DNA of 64,000 nt from Cylindrodendrum hubeiense. Lineage: Eukaryota > Ascomycota > Sordariomycetes > Hypocreales > Nectriaceae. This document shows, in pieces, positions 33,332-44,855 of this stretch. The translations under genes and the position numbers were made by a program. Positions within the stretch are counted from its first letter, which is position 1. Each line of letters begins with the position of its first letter. Below the pieces are notes generated by a model. That model was not told the DNA's origin and did not search any database. It saw only the letters and a list, made by a program, of their open reading frames with translations. The stretch spans positions 310,001 to 374,000 of the forward strand of contig JAANBB010000005.1 in the NCBI GenBank assembly GCA_014621425.1, given 5' to 3'.

Positions 33332-34877
33332 ATGGCTCAGTTGGATATCCAATGCATTCGCGACCTGGAGGATGCAGCGTCGCGGAAGATGAGCACAATG
33401 GTCCGAGGTTTGTGCAAGCTCTGTTATCTGCTCCCAATTCCGTCTGTGTTCTAACGTTATTCTCCATGATTACAGGGTTTGTCAATGAGGGAGCCGACGA
33501 TTGTCAGACTGTGAGAGACAACGAAGAAGCCTGGTGTCATTACCGTATCCGGCCTCGCGTGATGCGAAATGTTGGAGTAATTGATACCTCTACTGAGTTG
33601 TTGGGTGCTTCGGTATGGATCTTACTTACCTTCCTCTCCCGCAGCAATCGATTCTGGCCGACTAATGCGTTCTTCTGGCCAGGTTCCCTATCCTTTCTCA
33701 ATTGGACCAGCCTCGATGCAAAAGCTATGCCATCCCGACGGGGAAGTGGCAACTTCCAAGGCTGCGGCAGCATTAAATTTACCTATGGGCGTATCCACCT
33801 TTGCGACAGCAACTCTAGAAGACGTCATCGCACCACGCGCTCCAGGCGTGCCCTACATCATGCAACTATACGTTTTTAGGGACCACAGTATCACAGAAAA
33901 ACTGGTAAGGAGAGCTGAGAAAGCTGGTTTCGAAGCCCTCGCCGTCACCGTCGATGCGCCGGTGCACGGGAAGAGGAGAAACGAAGTCCGTAACCAATTT
34001 CGCATTCCAGATGATGTGTGGTTCGAGAACTTTGACCGGGATGGATTCATGCTTCCCATGGATGTGGAGAACAAAAAGGCCGCCGACTCAAAAGCTGGGA
34101 ACACAGCCAAGGGTTCAGCAGATGGAAACCAGAGTGGCTTTCTCAATGGTCAGTACAGCAGACTATCAAGTTTACTACAGAGTCAACAACTAACATTATC
34201 TTGCCTGGCAGATTCCTGTCTTGAGTGGGATACAGATATCGCGTGGCTCCGTTCTATCACGACCCTCAAGATCTTCGTAAAAGGAGGTACGTTATATCCT
34301 GCACGGACTGATTACTTCATCGGCTAATATGGGTGAAATCCTAGTTCTCACGAGCGAAGACACTGAACTAGCCATCAAGCATGGAGTGGACGGAATCATC
34401 GTCTCAAACCACGGCGGGAGGCAGTTGGACGGAGTTGTAACAACAGCCGAGGCACTGCCAGAGATTGTAGCTGCTGCCAAGGGTCGGGTGCCCATCCACG
34501 TTGATGGAGGGATCCGCAAAGGCACCGATATTTTCAAGGTGAGAGTCATGATATCTCCTAATAATAATTATATAGCTAACATGTTCGAAGGCTCTCGCCC
34601 TAGGCGCTGACTTTGTTTGGGTGTCTCGCCCATCTCTTTGGGGCCTTGCCGTGAGTCTTCTCTTTGCGATTTGCAACCATCAAGGCATACTCAGAGTATT
34701 CGGACCAGCTAACAGTTTTGCTAGTACGATGGCCAGAAAGGTGTGGAGCTATCTATGCGGATCCTAATGGAGGAATTTAGACGTACTATGGCCCTAACGG
34801 GCTGCGTCAAGGTCTCCGATATTACGTCGAGTTTTATCCTTGGAGACCTCACGCGAACTACAAGGTCGAAGCTTTAA
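33332..34877 (+). CDS. FMN-dependent alpha-hydroxyacid dehydrogenase (L-lactate dehydrogenase/glycolate oxidase type)
   Basis: Seven exons: 33332-33407, 33476-33612, 33683-34148, 34212-34286, 34345-34538, 34591-34650 and 34725-34877. All junctions keep the frame with GT-AG introns of 52-74 nt, giving 386 aa. The protein is a single FMN-binding TIM barrel without a cytochrome b5 domain. Conserved blocks are [60 protein letters not shown], then [13 protein letters not shown] with the catalytic His, and [20 protein letters not shown], the flavin phosphate site. Such enzymes oxidise L-2-hydroxy acids to 2-oxo acids. Because L-rhamnose breakdown in fungi produces L-lactaldehyde/L-lactate, its position near the rhamnosidase is suggestive (inference). 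No mitochondrial or peroxisomal targeting signal is obvious; the C-terminus is TRSKL, so a C-terminal SKL, the classic PTS1 tripeptide, is present. Confidence 0.92.
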
Positions 34878-35260
34878 CTATGAGTGAGAAATTCATTCAA
34901 ACAAGGCACTCATCGCCATGTATAATAGGTTAGCATAGCTAGCGACAAGTAGAATGGGTAACAAACCTAGCTTATCGATGAAGGGGTGGAGTCGCCTAAA
35001 ATGTAGAACATGAGGCTATTTGTGAGACAAAGGATTTTGCACACCGACTATTTAGAGACCATGTCACATTCCTCAGTGACCTGTGGCGTTTGGGGCTTGC
35101 AAACTAGTATTCAGCTGGCCACTAGCTTATGAGACTATTGTCAACCTGCAGCAGGCGAAGTAGGAAGCAGACTGATCATCCATTCGTAAGTAAAAGGATT
35201 TGATGAATGAAATCGATAAATACGTCCATATCCTTGTGCTAGCTGTCTTGTTAATTTGAA
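34878..35260. other. Intergenic stretch
   Basis: AT-rich 3' flank and promoter sequence. Nothing else recognised. Confidence 0.4.
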
Positions 35261-35910
35261 ATGCACCCATCTTCCACTCTCGTACTGAAACCCCCTCATT
35301 CTGTCAACCTCTTTCCGTTGGAAATGGCTTCTCCTTCTGTATCTAATGTTGGATTTGGTGATTTCATAACCACTACAATCTCGGCCCATAGCCCCAGTCT
35401 GAGAGTCCAATGGAGCCAAGCCTTGAAATCCATGGAACAACAGTACCATGTGGGTGATTTTGAAAACACATCAAATGGTAAGCTGTGTCAAGCGTCTGTC
35501 TAGAAAATACCCTGACTTGGCATACTGCAGAGGGGAGAGACGGCAAAATATTTGTCGCGAAGAACATGCTTTCTCAGTTTGAAGCACTCAAAGGGGACGG
35601 CAAGATTAAGATCGATGGAAATCTCCAGTACGGGCAGAAAGGCGACTCCGGTGCAAAGCGCTGGATTGTCTACCACGACAAGAATCATAAGATGTTCCAG
35701 GTAAGTAGCCATTCGTATTTGCACTATTTTACCACCATTCCGCTGGTCAAGATAGTTAACAGTTATGGAAAGTCTCGTTTCGAAACGGCATTATTTGAGG
35801 ATAGACAGGCACTCACGAAAATGGGAATCATGTCGCCGGGTGAGGATGTCCTCGGATTCATGAATAAGTCTAGGGGTTTCGATGGTACCTTCCTTAACAC
35901 CTTCGCATAG
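35261..35910 (+). CDS. Small hypothetical protein
   Basis: Two exons (35261-35477 and 35531-35910) across a 53-nt intron with GTAAGC/CTGCAG splice sites give 198 aa. ATG 35324 is an alternative start. The middle region is hydrophilic and well formed (KIFVAKNMLSQFEALKGDGK, then RWIVYHDKNHKMFQ), with no signal peptide or membrane helix. No family is recognised. A strong GTAAGT donor sits right after KMFQ at 35701. Removing 51 bases to the AAG at 35751 would keep the frame, so the 17 residues encoded there may be an in-frame intron, retained or removed. Confidence 0.6.
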
Positions 35911-36400
35911 AATCGTTTGCAGTCCGTGAGCGGTTGATTACTGCGTATGTGTAGAATATATGCCACTAAGGCTCATCATATATCTTAAATCATATCGCAT
36001 CAACTATGGTTGCTCAGATTACACTTTTTCTCAAGATGTGGATGAGCGGTTGAATTATTGTCCATGAGCGTACAAGCATCGCACAAAGGATGGGATGACC
36101 ACTTCAGTAGACTTTGGTGCCCTTATAGCCTCTTTTATGTCTCACAACTATTCAAAGACACTGCAAGCTGCTGGTACATGGCATGTCCTTTCAAGCGGAA
36201 TCGGCTAGCTGAATGCCAGTGGCTGGCTGAATTCTAGTGGCTCCCTTAATGATTGTGGCTAGCCGAGAGCTAGCTATCAGTGGGCTACCTCCTCCGCCGG
36301 CATGGATTCACCTGGCAATTCGTAGTGCAGGTAGGGTAGTGATAGGAGTGAGCGGTTGTAATTTTACTTTTATTTAATATCAATCAATAGATGGTGGCAT
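35911..36400. other. Convergent intergenic stretch
   Basis: Lies between two genes that end toward each other. Contains several GGCTAGC/GTGGCT-type short words near 36200-36280 but no organised repeat and no gene. Confidence 0.4.
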
Positions 36401-38101
36401 CTACTGTTGAGATATGTCTACCTTGCTCCACCAAAACTCAGACTCTTTTCTTCCCCATGAGTCTGCAACCAACTCGGACGCGACTTTATCAGGGGCGCCT
36501 CCAATCAATTCTTCATTGTTGGCTCCAAACACCATCGCCTTGGGTTCGTCCTTGGTATATGGCTCCCACTTTGCTCGATCTGCCATATCTCCCTGCACGG
36601 CATTTGGGTCGCCCTTAGTGATGAAGCTAGTCACGTACGCATTCAAGGTCCGACACAGCGCTTTCTGCGTGGGAGAAATGCTGGTGACTTTGGGGTCGCA
36701 TACTTCGTATCTCATATTGTCGGCATGGCGAGCTCCGTCCAAAACTGAACTTTGAAGAGCCCATTGGTAGACATATACAGGCAAAGACGTAGTAGCGGTG
36801 GCAAGCTCGGCCGTTTGGCGAACGGGGGCCACGTAGGCGTAGTGGCCGTAAGCTCGCTCTATGCGTTTGTATTGGGCACCAACTCCGTCTCTGGTTTCCT
36901 GGTATTCCGAGTCGGGATGTGTCGCAGGGTCGGGATACAACTTGTCAATCGTCTCGATATCCTTGGCCGACAGAAGAGGAAGCAGCTCGGCGAAGAATTC
37001 AAGGAACCCTGAGGATTCAGATAGCTGTTTGTTGACATAGAGCGAGCCCTCATTTCTGGTAAAGCCAGTCATGATGGGGACTTTGTGCCACTTGCCCTGG
37101 TGCCAGGTCTCTAAAGGTGGGCGGGCGATGAGTTCTCCGTCAATGACGGGCTGGAATGCCCATCGTAGTGACGGGTTATATTTATCGAAGACGGCAGTCT
37201 GAGCTGTAGTGATCTTGTCACTGGGCTGGGCTCTCAGGTACGAGAAGATTTCCTCATGGGAGGCCCCTTCTGGGCAGCCAGTCTCTTTCAAGAAGTCTGC
37301 GAACTGCGCTTCGTGGATTGGCGCATCGTAGGGCCGGACAGCTCGCGATGTCGGTGCACCAGACTCGATGACAACCTTGTGGAAGAGCGGGCTGCGGCCT
37401 TCTTGGAAGTGCATCAAGTGGTGGCCAATCTGAAGGGCAAATTAGCAAATTGTTACCATGGGTATCCTCCGGGGGATACTTACGGAGTGTGCTCCGGCAG
37501 ACAGGCCAATAAGAGTAACGTTGTTAGGATCACCGCCAAAGAGGTGGATATTCTCTTGCACCCATTCGAACAGCACGATCTGGTCCCTCAAGCCAAGGTT
37601 GAGAACACCTTCCTTGGCGCTCGCCGACGATGGCAAGAAGCCAAGAGCACCGACGCGGTAGTTGAATGAGACAGCAATAAAAGGATCCTCGGCCCACGCA
37701 ATCATGGATGCAGTGTTGTGCATTGAAGAAGTGCCGCGGTTGAAGGCACCGCCATGGATATAAATGGCCACCGGCAGGGGTGCACTAGTTTCGGAGGCTT
37801 TTGATGATTGCAGAAATACATTGGCCGTCAGACAATCCTCGCTGTACACCAAAGGAAGTCCACCGGGGAGAAGCGGCTTTCCCGGGCTTGACGGGCCGTA
37901 GTCGACGGCATCAATGACATCGGTAGACGGCTCGACCTTGACGGCCGGGCGGAATCTGCGGTCCCCGGTCGGCGGCAGCGCATAGGGAATGCCCCGGAAC
38001 GCCGTGACAGGACGCGGGAGGCTGTCGGTCAGTGTAACGCCAACCACCTTCCCCTGGGGCAGCGTGACGGCCGGACGCTCGGGTTGCGTTGCTGCAGCCA
38101 T
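36401..38101 (-). CDS. Type-B carboxylesterase
   Basis: Two exons, 38101-37484 and 37429-36401, across a 54-nt intron (GTAAGT/TTCAG), 548 aa. The order of family blocks is clear: FRGIPYALPPTGDRRFRPA, SEDCLTANVF, IYIHGGAFNRG (oxyanion hole), FNYRVGALGFL, NLGLRDQIVLFEWVQENIHLFGGDP, then the nucleophile elbow GLSAGAHS with Ser201. The canonical Glu before the nucleophile (GESAG) is Leu here. FTRNEGSLYV and ARHADNMRYEV supply the acid and His regions. There is no signal peptide (MAAATQPERPAVTLPQGKV), so it is an intracellular esterase. It is divergent from the permease at 38835 over a promoter rich in GATA sites, which suggests shared regulation. Confidence 0.92.
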
Positions 38102-38262
38102 GTTTGTGATTGGGCGAGGGGGGGCAGGTTACGTGTCGAATCAGGTTGCGCAGATATGTGACGGGAAATCAATAGTCGGCCAGGCTCTTTATTAGACGTC
38201 GCAACAGAGCACAAGTAGAGACCGGATCCTATCTCGGAGCCAAACGTGCGGGGTCAAGCCGA

Positions 38263-38333
38263 GATAAGGGGATAAGAGAGGATAAGAGAGGGACCGTGGG
38301 CTCATGATCGACCGACGCCGCCGGGCTTTATCT
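38263..38333. promoter_or_regulatory. Cluster of GATA-factor sites in a divergent promoter
   Basis: GATAAG occurs at 38263, 38271 and 38281 in the same orientation, 8-10 bases apart. TTATCT (AGATAA on the other strand) lies at 38328. GATA-type zinc-finger regulators such as the nitrogen regulator AreA/NIT2 bind HGATAR, often at paired sites. The cluster lies 162 bases upstream of the esterase start and about 500 bases upstream of the Dal5-type permease. Nitrogen control of a Dal5-type permease would fit the family, but is inference. Confidence 0.5.
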
Positions 38334-38834
38334 CGTCGACGGTATGCGCGGCGCTAGATCTACCGGCCGCCTCGATAGGCCGCCGGGGATAGTTCTAGGG
38401 CCCGATGACGCAGCGACGATGCTATCTTGGCCCTGACCCGCCCAGCGTCAACTCGTTTAGATGCCACAGGGATTGTGGACAGGGACCGCCGACTTAGGAA
38501 ACATTACCCCGCCCCCCAGCGATGCGTCTCCGTCTCCGGATACGCGGCGGCACAGGGTCCGGTTGATGCTGCGTACGACGTAGTAGCAGGTCGTGAGGCC
38601 AATCTCGCCCCAAGACAAGTCCCCTGCACACGGATCCCTGGCATGTCTATGCTTTCATCTTCGAGATAGGACATGGAGTTCCGATAGCAGCGATCGGCAG
38701 CGCGGTGCGCGTACTTAAGTATGGCGGGGATGTGCTCCTCACCTGGAGAAGGTTAACTCTACTGCTCTCCTCGAGGAATCGCTCGCACCGGGCCGGAAGC
38801 AGACCCTCGCCCCTGTCATATTTAATCAATCAGG

Positions 38835-40504
38835 ATGGGCGCCAGCGCAGACTACAAGGCGGGGACGGACCCGGAGAAGGACGAGACATACATGGCCAAG
38901 GCCGAGTCCATCGCGGTCGGCGAGGTGGACAGCCTCGACGCGGCCGAAGCCTTCCTCCGGGAGCACAACTTCAGCAACGAGTATCTGCACGAGCTGCTGG
39001 AGGACAAGGAGAAGAACCGGCGCCTCGTCCGCAAGATCGACATGGTCGTGCTGCCGCTGCTAGCGGGGACCTATGTCCTGCAGTATATCGACAAGCAGGC
39101 CATGTCGTACGCGGCCGTGTTCGACCTGTTCACGAGCACGGGCATTTCCCAGACCCAGTACTCGTGGTTTGCCAGCATCTTCTACTTTGCGTACCTCGGT
39201 GCCGAGTACCCGTGGGTCTATCTCGCCCAGAAGACGCGGATGGCCAAGGTCGTCGCGGGCTGCGTGCTCTCGTGGGGCTCTGTCCTGATGGTCACGGCGG
39301 CGTGCAGCAACTTTGGCGGGCTGGCTGCATGCCGGTTCTTCCTGGGTGTTTTTGAGGCACCCGTCACGACGTGTTTCATGATGATGGTTTCCATGTGGTT
39401 AGTAAATCTGCTCTGGCATCAACTTGCCGGTTCCATGCTAACCTACTGTGTCGTACAGGTACATTCGATCTGAGCAACCCTTCAGAGCCGGCATCTTCTA
39501 CTGCTGTAACGGAGTTGGTTCCATGATTGGCGGTCTTCTCAGCTACGGCATTGGCCAGATCGACACGTTCCCCGTGTGGAAGGCCGTCTTCATGACGTGC
39601 GGTGGAGCGACAATCCTGTGGGGCTTCGTTCTCTTCGCCTTCTTGCCAGATAGCATCATGTCGGCCAGGAACTTCACGCTCGAGGAGAAGGCACTTCTGA
39701 TTGGGCGGGCCAAGCTTGCGCAGACCGGTGTTCTCAGCAAATCGATCAAGTGGTACCAGATCAAGGAGGCGTTTCTGGACCCGCAGGTGTGGCTGCTGAC
39801 TCTGTTCATGCTGCTGAATGAGGTCATCAACGGCGGCATTGCAAACTTTGGCAAGCTTATCATCAAGGGCCTCGTCAGCGACCCGCTGCTCACGACGGCG
39901 CTGGGCATTCCCCAGGGCGCTTTCCAGGTCTTCTGGATCCTCTCGGGAACGTTCCTCGCTTCGAAACTTCCCAACTCGCGCACAATCGTCATGACGATGT
40001 ACCTGGTGCCGACCGTCATCGGAACGTCTCTGATGTGGAAGCTGGACAGGGAGCACCACAAGATTGGCGTGCTTTTCGGATATTACATTGTAGGCTCGTT
40101 TGTTACCTCACTAGTGCTCGCTCTCCAGATGCCGGCGACGAACCTGGGCGGCTACACCAAGCGAATCACGGCGTCGGCCATCGTCTTCACGGCGTACTGC
40201 GTGGGCAACATCATCGGCCCGCACGCATTCCTTGCGTCGGAAGCGCCCTTGTACCCAACCGGCTGCATCGTCATCCTCGCATGCTCCGTCACGCAGATGG
40301 CGGTTGCCGTTGGCTTGCGGATGCTATTGATTGCGCGCAACAAGCGGCGAGATGAGGCGGCGGCGGCGATTGGTGAGGTCGAGGTGACTGGACCAGAGGA
40401 AGCAATTGATCGCACAGACTTTGAGGTGAGTTTTTACAAGCGTCGATTGAGAGGAGACGAGGCTAATGTGTTTACAGAACCCCCATTTCCGATATGTTCT
40501 ATAG
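38835..40504 (+). CDS. MFS transporter of the anion:cation symporter (Dal5-type) family
   Basis: Three exons: 38835-39397, 39459-40425 and 40478-40504, 518 aa. The last exon encodes only NPHFRYVL. Splicing to it via GTGAGT/TACAG replaces a non-conserved tail with the expected Dal5-family ending (TD-x3-N-x2-F-RY). About twelve membrane segments are present. Family blocks include RKIDMVVLPLLAGTYVLQYIDKQAMSYA in TM1, ASIFYFAYLGAEYPWVYLAQK and CRFFLGVFEAPVTTCFMMMVSMWY. Members import allantoate, nicotinate, biotin, pantothenate, thiamine precursors or sugar acids; the substrate cannot be set from sequence. It is divergent from the type-B carboxylesterase, with shared GATA sites. Confidence 0.92.
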
Positions 40505-40932
40505 CGAGTTAGTTGTTGTGTTGTCGTAACTTGGTGTTTTGTTGATTACTGGAGGGGTTCTTCTAGTTGGGTTCAAGTGCTCCACAAGCGTAGTGTTTAG
40601 GATGATGCCAACCATTTTGCTGCGGCGGGCAGTTGGATCTTGAAGTTCTATAAATACCCACCGTCATGATTAAACTGATTCCTCCCCAAATACATCCGCC
40701 CCTGACTTGCATGCATTGCGTCGTTGTTCAATCCCTTTTCATCGGAATCCTTCGTGCCCAAGGCCTTACCCTAGACCATCCCGTGAGAATGCGGGGTGAA
40801 CAGGCGGGAAACAGGCGGGAATTCAATCTTCCGCACGGAATGCGCCGCGAGCCCCACAAAGTCCAAAACTCCAAATCCCCCACCAGTATCAATCACTTAC
40901 TAGTCAATTGACCATCATCGGATCAGATCACC
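40505..40932. other. Intergenic stretch
   Basis: 3' flank of the permease and promoter of the hydroxylase-like gene. No other signal seen. Confidence 0.4.
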
Positions 40933-42439
40933 ATGGCCAAATCGAAATCCGCCAAGCGCAAGCGCAATGCGCAAGCCGACCTCCCGAAAAAGGTCCCCAA
41001 GGCCGCTGGGAACCTGACACCGCCCCCCGACGGCGCAGCGCTCGAACCGAAGCACCTCAAGACCATCGTCTCGGACGAGGAGCTCGAAATCACCCTCGAG
41101 ACGCTCACGTCGCTCGCGCAATACCCCAGCCTGACCAAGTCCAAGGCATGCAAGGACCTGCGCGTCGCCGTCTACGACTTCCGCCAGGCGTGCACGACGG
41201 GCCTCAACACTGCTGGTACGCCGCTGCGTTGTGCTAGCTGAGGGCTGCAACTAATCGTACGATAGAGGGCGCAAACCTCACCGCGCGCATCACCGGTGCT
41301 CTGGTCGACGAGAAATGGCTCGAGGCGCGGATCCTGCTCGCCGAGATGCGCATCCGCGGCGAACAGCCCAAGATCGGCGCCCTGTGCCGCTGGGTACGAG
41401 ATCTCGACGTCGTCAGCGGCCTCTCGACGCAGCCCGAAGCCCTCGACCACGTCCCGCTTGAGCGCAGCGCAAAGGACATGGAGCTCCTCAGCGTCCTCGA
41501 TGCCGTCCTGCGCGTCAGCACCCCGATCGACACCAGCCCCGATGCCGTCGACTCGACGTCTCCCATCGCCTTCCAGTCCATCTGGGATCTCCGCCCCGCC
41601 ACGCCGCCGCTCCCCGTCTACGCCTCCGTCCTCGACAAGTCCATCCTCGCCCACGCGCCCAAGTCTCCCTCCGCTATCCGCATCATCGACCGAACCCCCG
41701 GCCCGCTCCGCAAACCTCCGAACCACCACGCCGCCATCCTCTACTACCACCGCCCCGAACGCCGTCCCGCTCCGCCCCCACCGGCCCGACCATCACATAC
41801 CACCCCCACCCCGCCGTCCCCGGCCTCGGTCTTGCCATGGACGTCCTCTCCCACGACGAGTGCAAGGCTATTATTGCCGCTGGCGAGTCTGTCAACTTTC
41901 TGCCCGACGCCCCGCTCCGCGAAGATGGAGACATGAGCATCCTGGCCCACAACTTCTACTGGGTTGTCGACACCACGTTCCACGACATGCTTTGGGCGCG
42001 CATCTCCCCATATGTGCCACCGGTGGTCAATGGCTGCCTAGCCCGGGGCATCAATCGACGCTTCCGTGTGTACAGATACGTCCCTGGCGCCGAGTACCGC
42101 TGCCACATTGACGGAGCTTGGCCACCGTCCGGTATCCTCCCCGACGACACATACGTGTACGACTCGTCACCCGAAGACAAGAGACAGAGCTCCATGTACA
42201 CCTTCCTGTTATATCTCAACGACGAGTTTGAGGGCGGAGAGACGACCTTCTTTATGCCAGCCGCGCGGGAGGGAACGCTCAATGCTTATCCAGTGCGACC
42301 TGTCATGGGATCCGTTGCGATATTCCCCCACGGAGAGTCGAACGGGGCCTTGTTGCATGAGGGGACGGGAGTGAGGAAGGGCGCAAAATATATTATTAGG
42401 ACTGACGTCGAGTATGACGTCAAGCCAAGCAAGGAGTGA
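40933..42439 (+). CDS. Prolyl-4-hydroxylase-like 2OG-Fe(II) oxygenase with two apparent frame breaks
   Basis: Exon 1 is 40933-41215 and a 50-nt intron (GTACGC/GATAG) leads to 41266-42439. The N-terminus is Lys-rich (MAKSKSAKRKRNA), possibly nuclear. The C-terminal catalytic part is clear: NRRFRVYRYVPGAEYRCHID with the H-x-D iron ligands, FLLYLNDEFEGGETTFF, and LLHEGTGVRKGAKY with the distal His and 2OG-binding basic residue. The frame changes twice between 41741 and 41779. The series ILYY, then TAPNAVPLRP, then TGPTITYHPHPAVPGL is continuous in sense only if one base is ignored near 41745 and one in the C5 run at 41775-41779. No GT-AG intron can explain this, since no AG lies between about 41665 and 41855. 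It is either a recent pseudogene or an assembly error in GC-rich DNA. Confidence 0.78.
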
Positions 42440-43871
42440 TGATGTGGATGAAAAATGTAGGAGTTAGCTTTGGGATGAAATAAAATTCGGAAAAGGTCAT
42501 ACGGAGTTGTATTATGATAAAATAAAAGATAAAATAAAAGGATTCACCTAGAGGCGCGTTACACAGTCCAGCAGCCTGGCCCGAAGAAAATGGGTGAAGC
42601 CAAATAGTGGACAACTGACAAGGCTTCGCAATTGGCAATCTTTTGTCCCCATTGACCCTGTTGAATATTTTACTTGGCATTGCTTGACCCAACCATCCAG
42701 AAAAGCAACCCCTCACCCTGGGGCTCTCGTTGGGGCACCAAATACAGCTTTGACACCAAACGCACCACCTTTTGCCTACTACAAAATACGCCAAATCCAC
42801 GAGGGAAACACCCTGGCTGCTGTCGGCGTCAGTGCCAAAAGGAGAATCATCAACACGTCATGGACATGCTATCTCGACTACGAGACGTCCCACTCGGGCC
42901 TCAAGCTCATATTTGCCGGCTGTACAAGGCAGGTGGGAGCAGAGATGCGTATACTTTTCAGGCGGAGACGTCCAAAAATATCCCATCAATGAGCATGTGT
43001 GCACCGGGGATAGCCTGAATCGTCGCCATTAATTCGCTCAGTATTACAGTTTGCCTACGGAGTAATGCCTGCGGAGTAGTGCCCGCTGCTTTCAACATGC
43101 CTCAATTGAGACTTGAACTCTCCGGCTCCGAGTTGTCCGACCTGTTTGCACGACGTTGTATTTCGGACCATCAACCTCCCGACCAGCGAGCTCGGCGCTC
43201 GGCCCAATTCTCTCGCTAAATGGGGGATCCTACCCGGGATACGACGCTCAGAACACAGATCAATGATGCCATTTTGTTTCTCCCAAGCAACACAACTAGC
43301 GTCAATCGAAAATGGCGGAGCATCCGACGAGAATCTGGGGTTGCACCATCGACGCTGGGTCCCACCCAATGTTGACCGCATGAAGGAACAACGTGGCATA
43401 ACACACATGGATTGTGCTATAGGTGTATTCCTTTTTCCAGGTAATGCCTTGGGAATTTTATGCCGCCCCCGCCAACTCTGTACCTGGCAATCCGTGAGCG
43501 AATCGATGCTGTTTCCAGCATGAAATGTACCGTAATTCCTCAAGGTATCCCGAAATTACCTACTGTCTAGGTAGCATTATGCATCCGAGGCTATATAGAC
43601 TAGGCTATTCTGGGTCATTATTGGTGGAACTTCCGAGTGTGATCGGACAAAGGGATTGCATATTCTTACGCCTTGTCCGTGCTCGCTAGAACAGCTGCCG
43701 AAAGAGACAAGTCGTTCGTTGAGAATGGGGAAATATGCACGATGATCTCGGGTGAATATACGATAAATAAAGAGACAAACCGCCCCGAAACTATATATCA
43801 TTCCAACATAGCATCGTTCGGTCTCATCTGGCACCCAACTTCAACACCATCGATCCCAATACCTGCCCAAC
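42440..43871. other. Gene-free stretch upstream of the acetylesterase
   Basis: Contains AAAATAAAAG-type repeats just after the hydroxylase gene (about 42515-42540) and otherwise unremarkable DNA. A (GCCTGC/ACTACGG)GGAGTA-like pair occurs near 43057-43080. No supported gene. The right end is the acetylesterase promoter. Confidence 0.4.
43792..43798 (+). promoter_or_regulatory. TATA-like box for the acetylesterase gene
   Basis: TATATAT lies about 75 bases before ATG 43872, a usual distance for a highly expressed secreted-enzyme gene. Confidence 0.4.
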
Positions 43872-44673
43872 ATGAAGCTTCCACAGGTCCTATTTCCGAT
43901 CGCAGCTCTGCTCGGCCAGATCAATGCCGCCCCACAGAGCCGAAATCAAAAGCCTCCCTACTTTATCCTCACCGGGGATTCCACTGTCGCAGTGAATGGG
44001 GGGTGGGGAGATGGATTCTTGCGCTATGTGAAAGAACCCGCAGCTGGCATCAACGCCGGAAAGAGCGGAGCAACGACGGTCTCATTCAGAGCGAATGGCA
44101 AATGGGATGCGGTGCTTGAAGGGATCGAAGAGCACTTGGAGGAATATAGGCCCATTGTCACGATTCAATTTGGGCACAACGACCAGAAGGTGATGACTCT
44201 GGACGAGTACCAGTCGAATCTTACAAGCCTTATCACCGAGGTTAAAACGGCTGGCGGAACTCCTGTGAGTCCCTATTTCTTGGCCATTCTATATTGCAGT
44301 GAATTAACCCTGATGCTAGATTATAATTACGTCCCTAACTCGCCGTACCTTCAGCGGGGGTGCCGTTGTCCAAAACCTCGAGGACTGGCGCCAAGCAGCC
44401 ATCGCTGCCGCCGAGGAGAACAGCATCAAGTTTTTGGACTTGAATATTGCGAGCACAGACTACATCAACGCTATCGGCTCGGAAAACGCCACCTATTATA
44501 ACCTAAGCGCTGGAGACAAGACGCATCTCAATGTAGCCGGCGAGACCGTCTTTGGCCGAATGGTTGCCGACCTCCTTTTGCGGAAGCGACCTGATCTTAG
44601 ACATTACATCATCCCAAACAGGAATCTTAGCGCTAAGATTTGGGCGGGCGAGTTTGCGACAGGCGATGAGTGA
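43872..44673 (+). CDS. Rhamnogalacturonan acetylesterase (SGNH hydrolase, CE12 type)
   Basis: Two exons, 43872-44264 and 44320-44673, across a 55-nt intron (GTGAGT/GCTAG), 248 aa. A signal peptide covers residues 1-20 (MKLPQVLFPIAALLGQINAA). The SGNH blocks are ILTGDSTVA with catalytic Ser37, NAGKSGATT (Gly), FGHND at 100-104 (Asn) and GDKTHLN with Asp197 and His200. Length and order fit the fungal secreted esterases that remove acetyl groups from galacturonate in the rhamnogalacturonan-I backbone, making it accessible to lyases and hydrolases. Together with the PL11 lyase at 58 kb it forms a functional pair for the same substrate. Confidence 0.92.
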
Positions 44674-44855
44674 GGCATACAGGTTGGATGATTCATGTGT
44701 CTCATTACAATCCACTATAGGACCTATCATTGGGCCCCCAAGAGTCGACCACAACTCTATATAGCCTTATTCTAGTCTAACTTTACTTCAATCTTCAACA
44801 TTTTATCGCTTAACTCCATAACAAAACCACTACCAACCCTACCACGACTTGAAGC

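Noticed and set aside
39376..40059. 227-codon open frame on the minus strand
   Set aside because: Antisense to the conserved Dal5-type permease exon, with no domain of its own.
41296..42111. Long Pro/Ser/Arg-rich open frame (271 codons)
   Set aside because: It is the +1 shadow of the GC-rich hydroxylase gene; its composition is artefactual, apart from the short APNAVPLRP stretch used to define the frame breaks.
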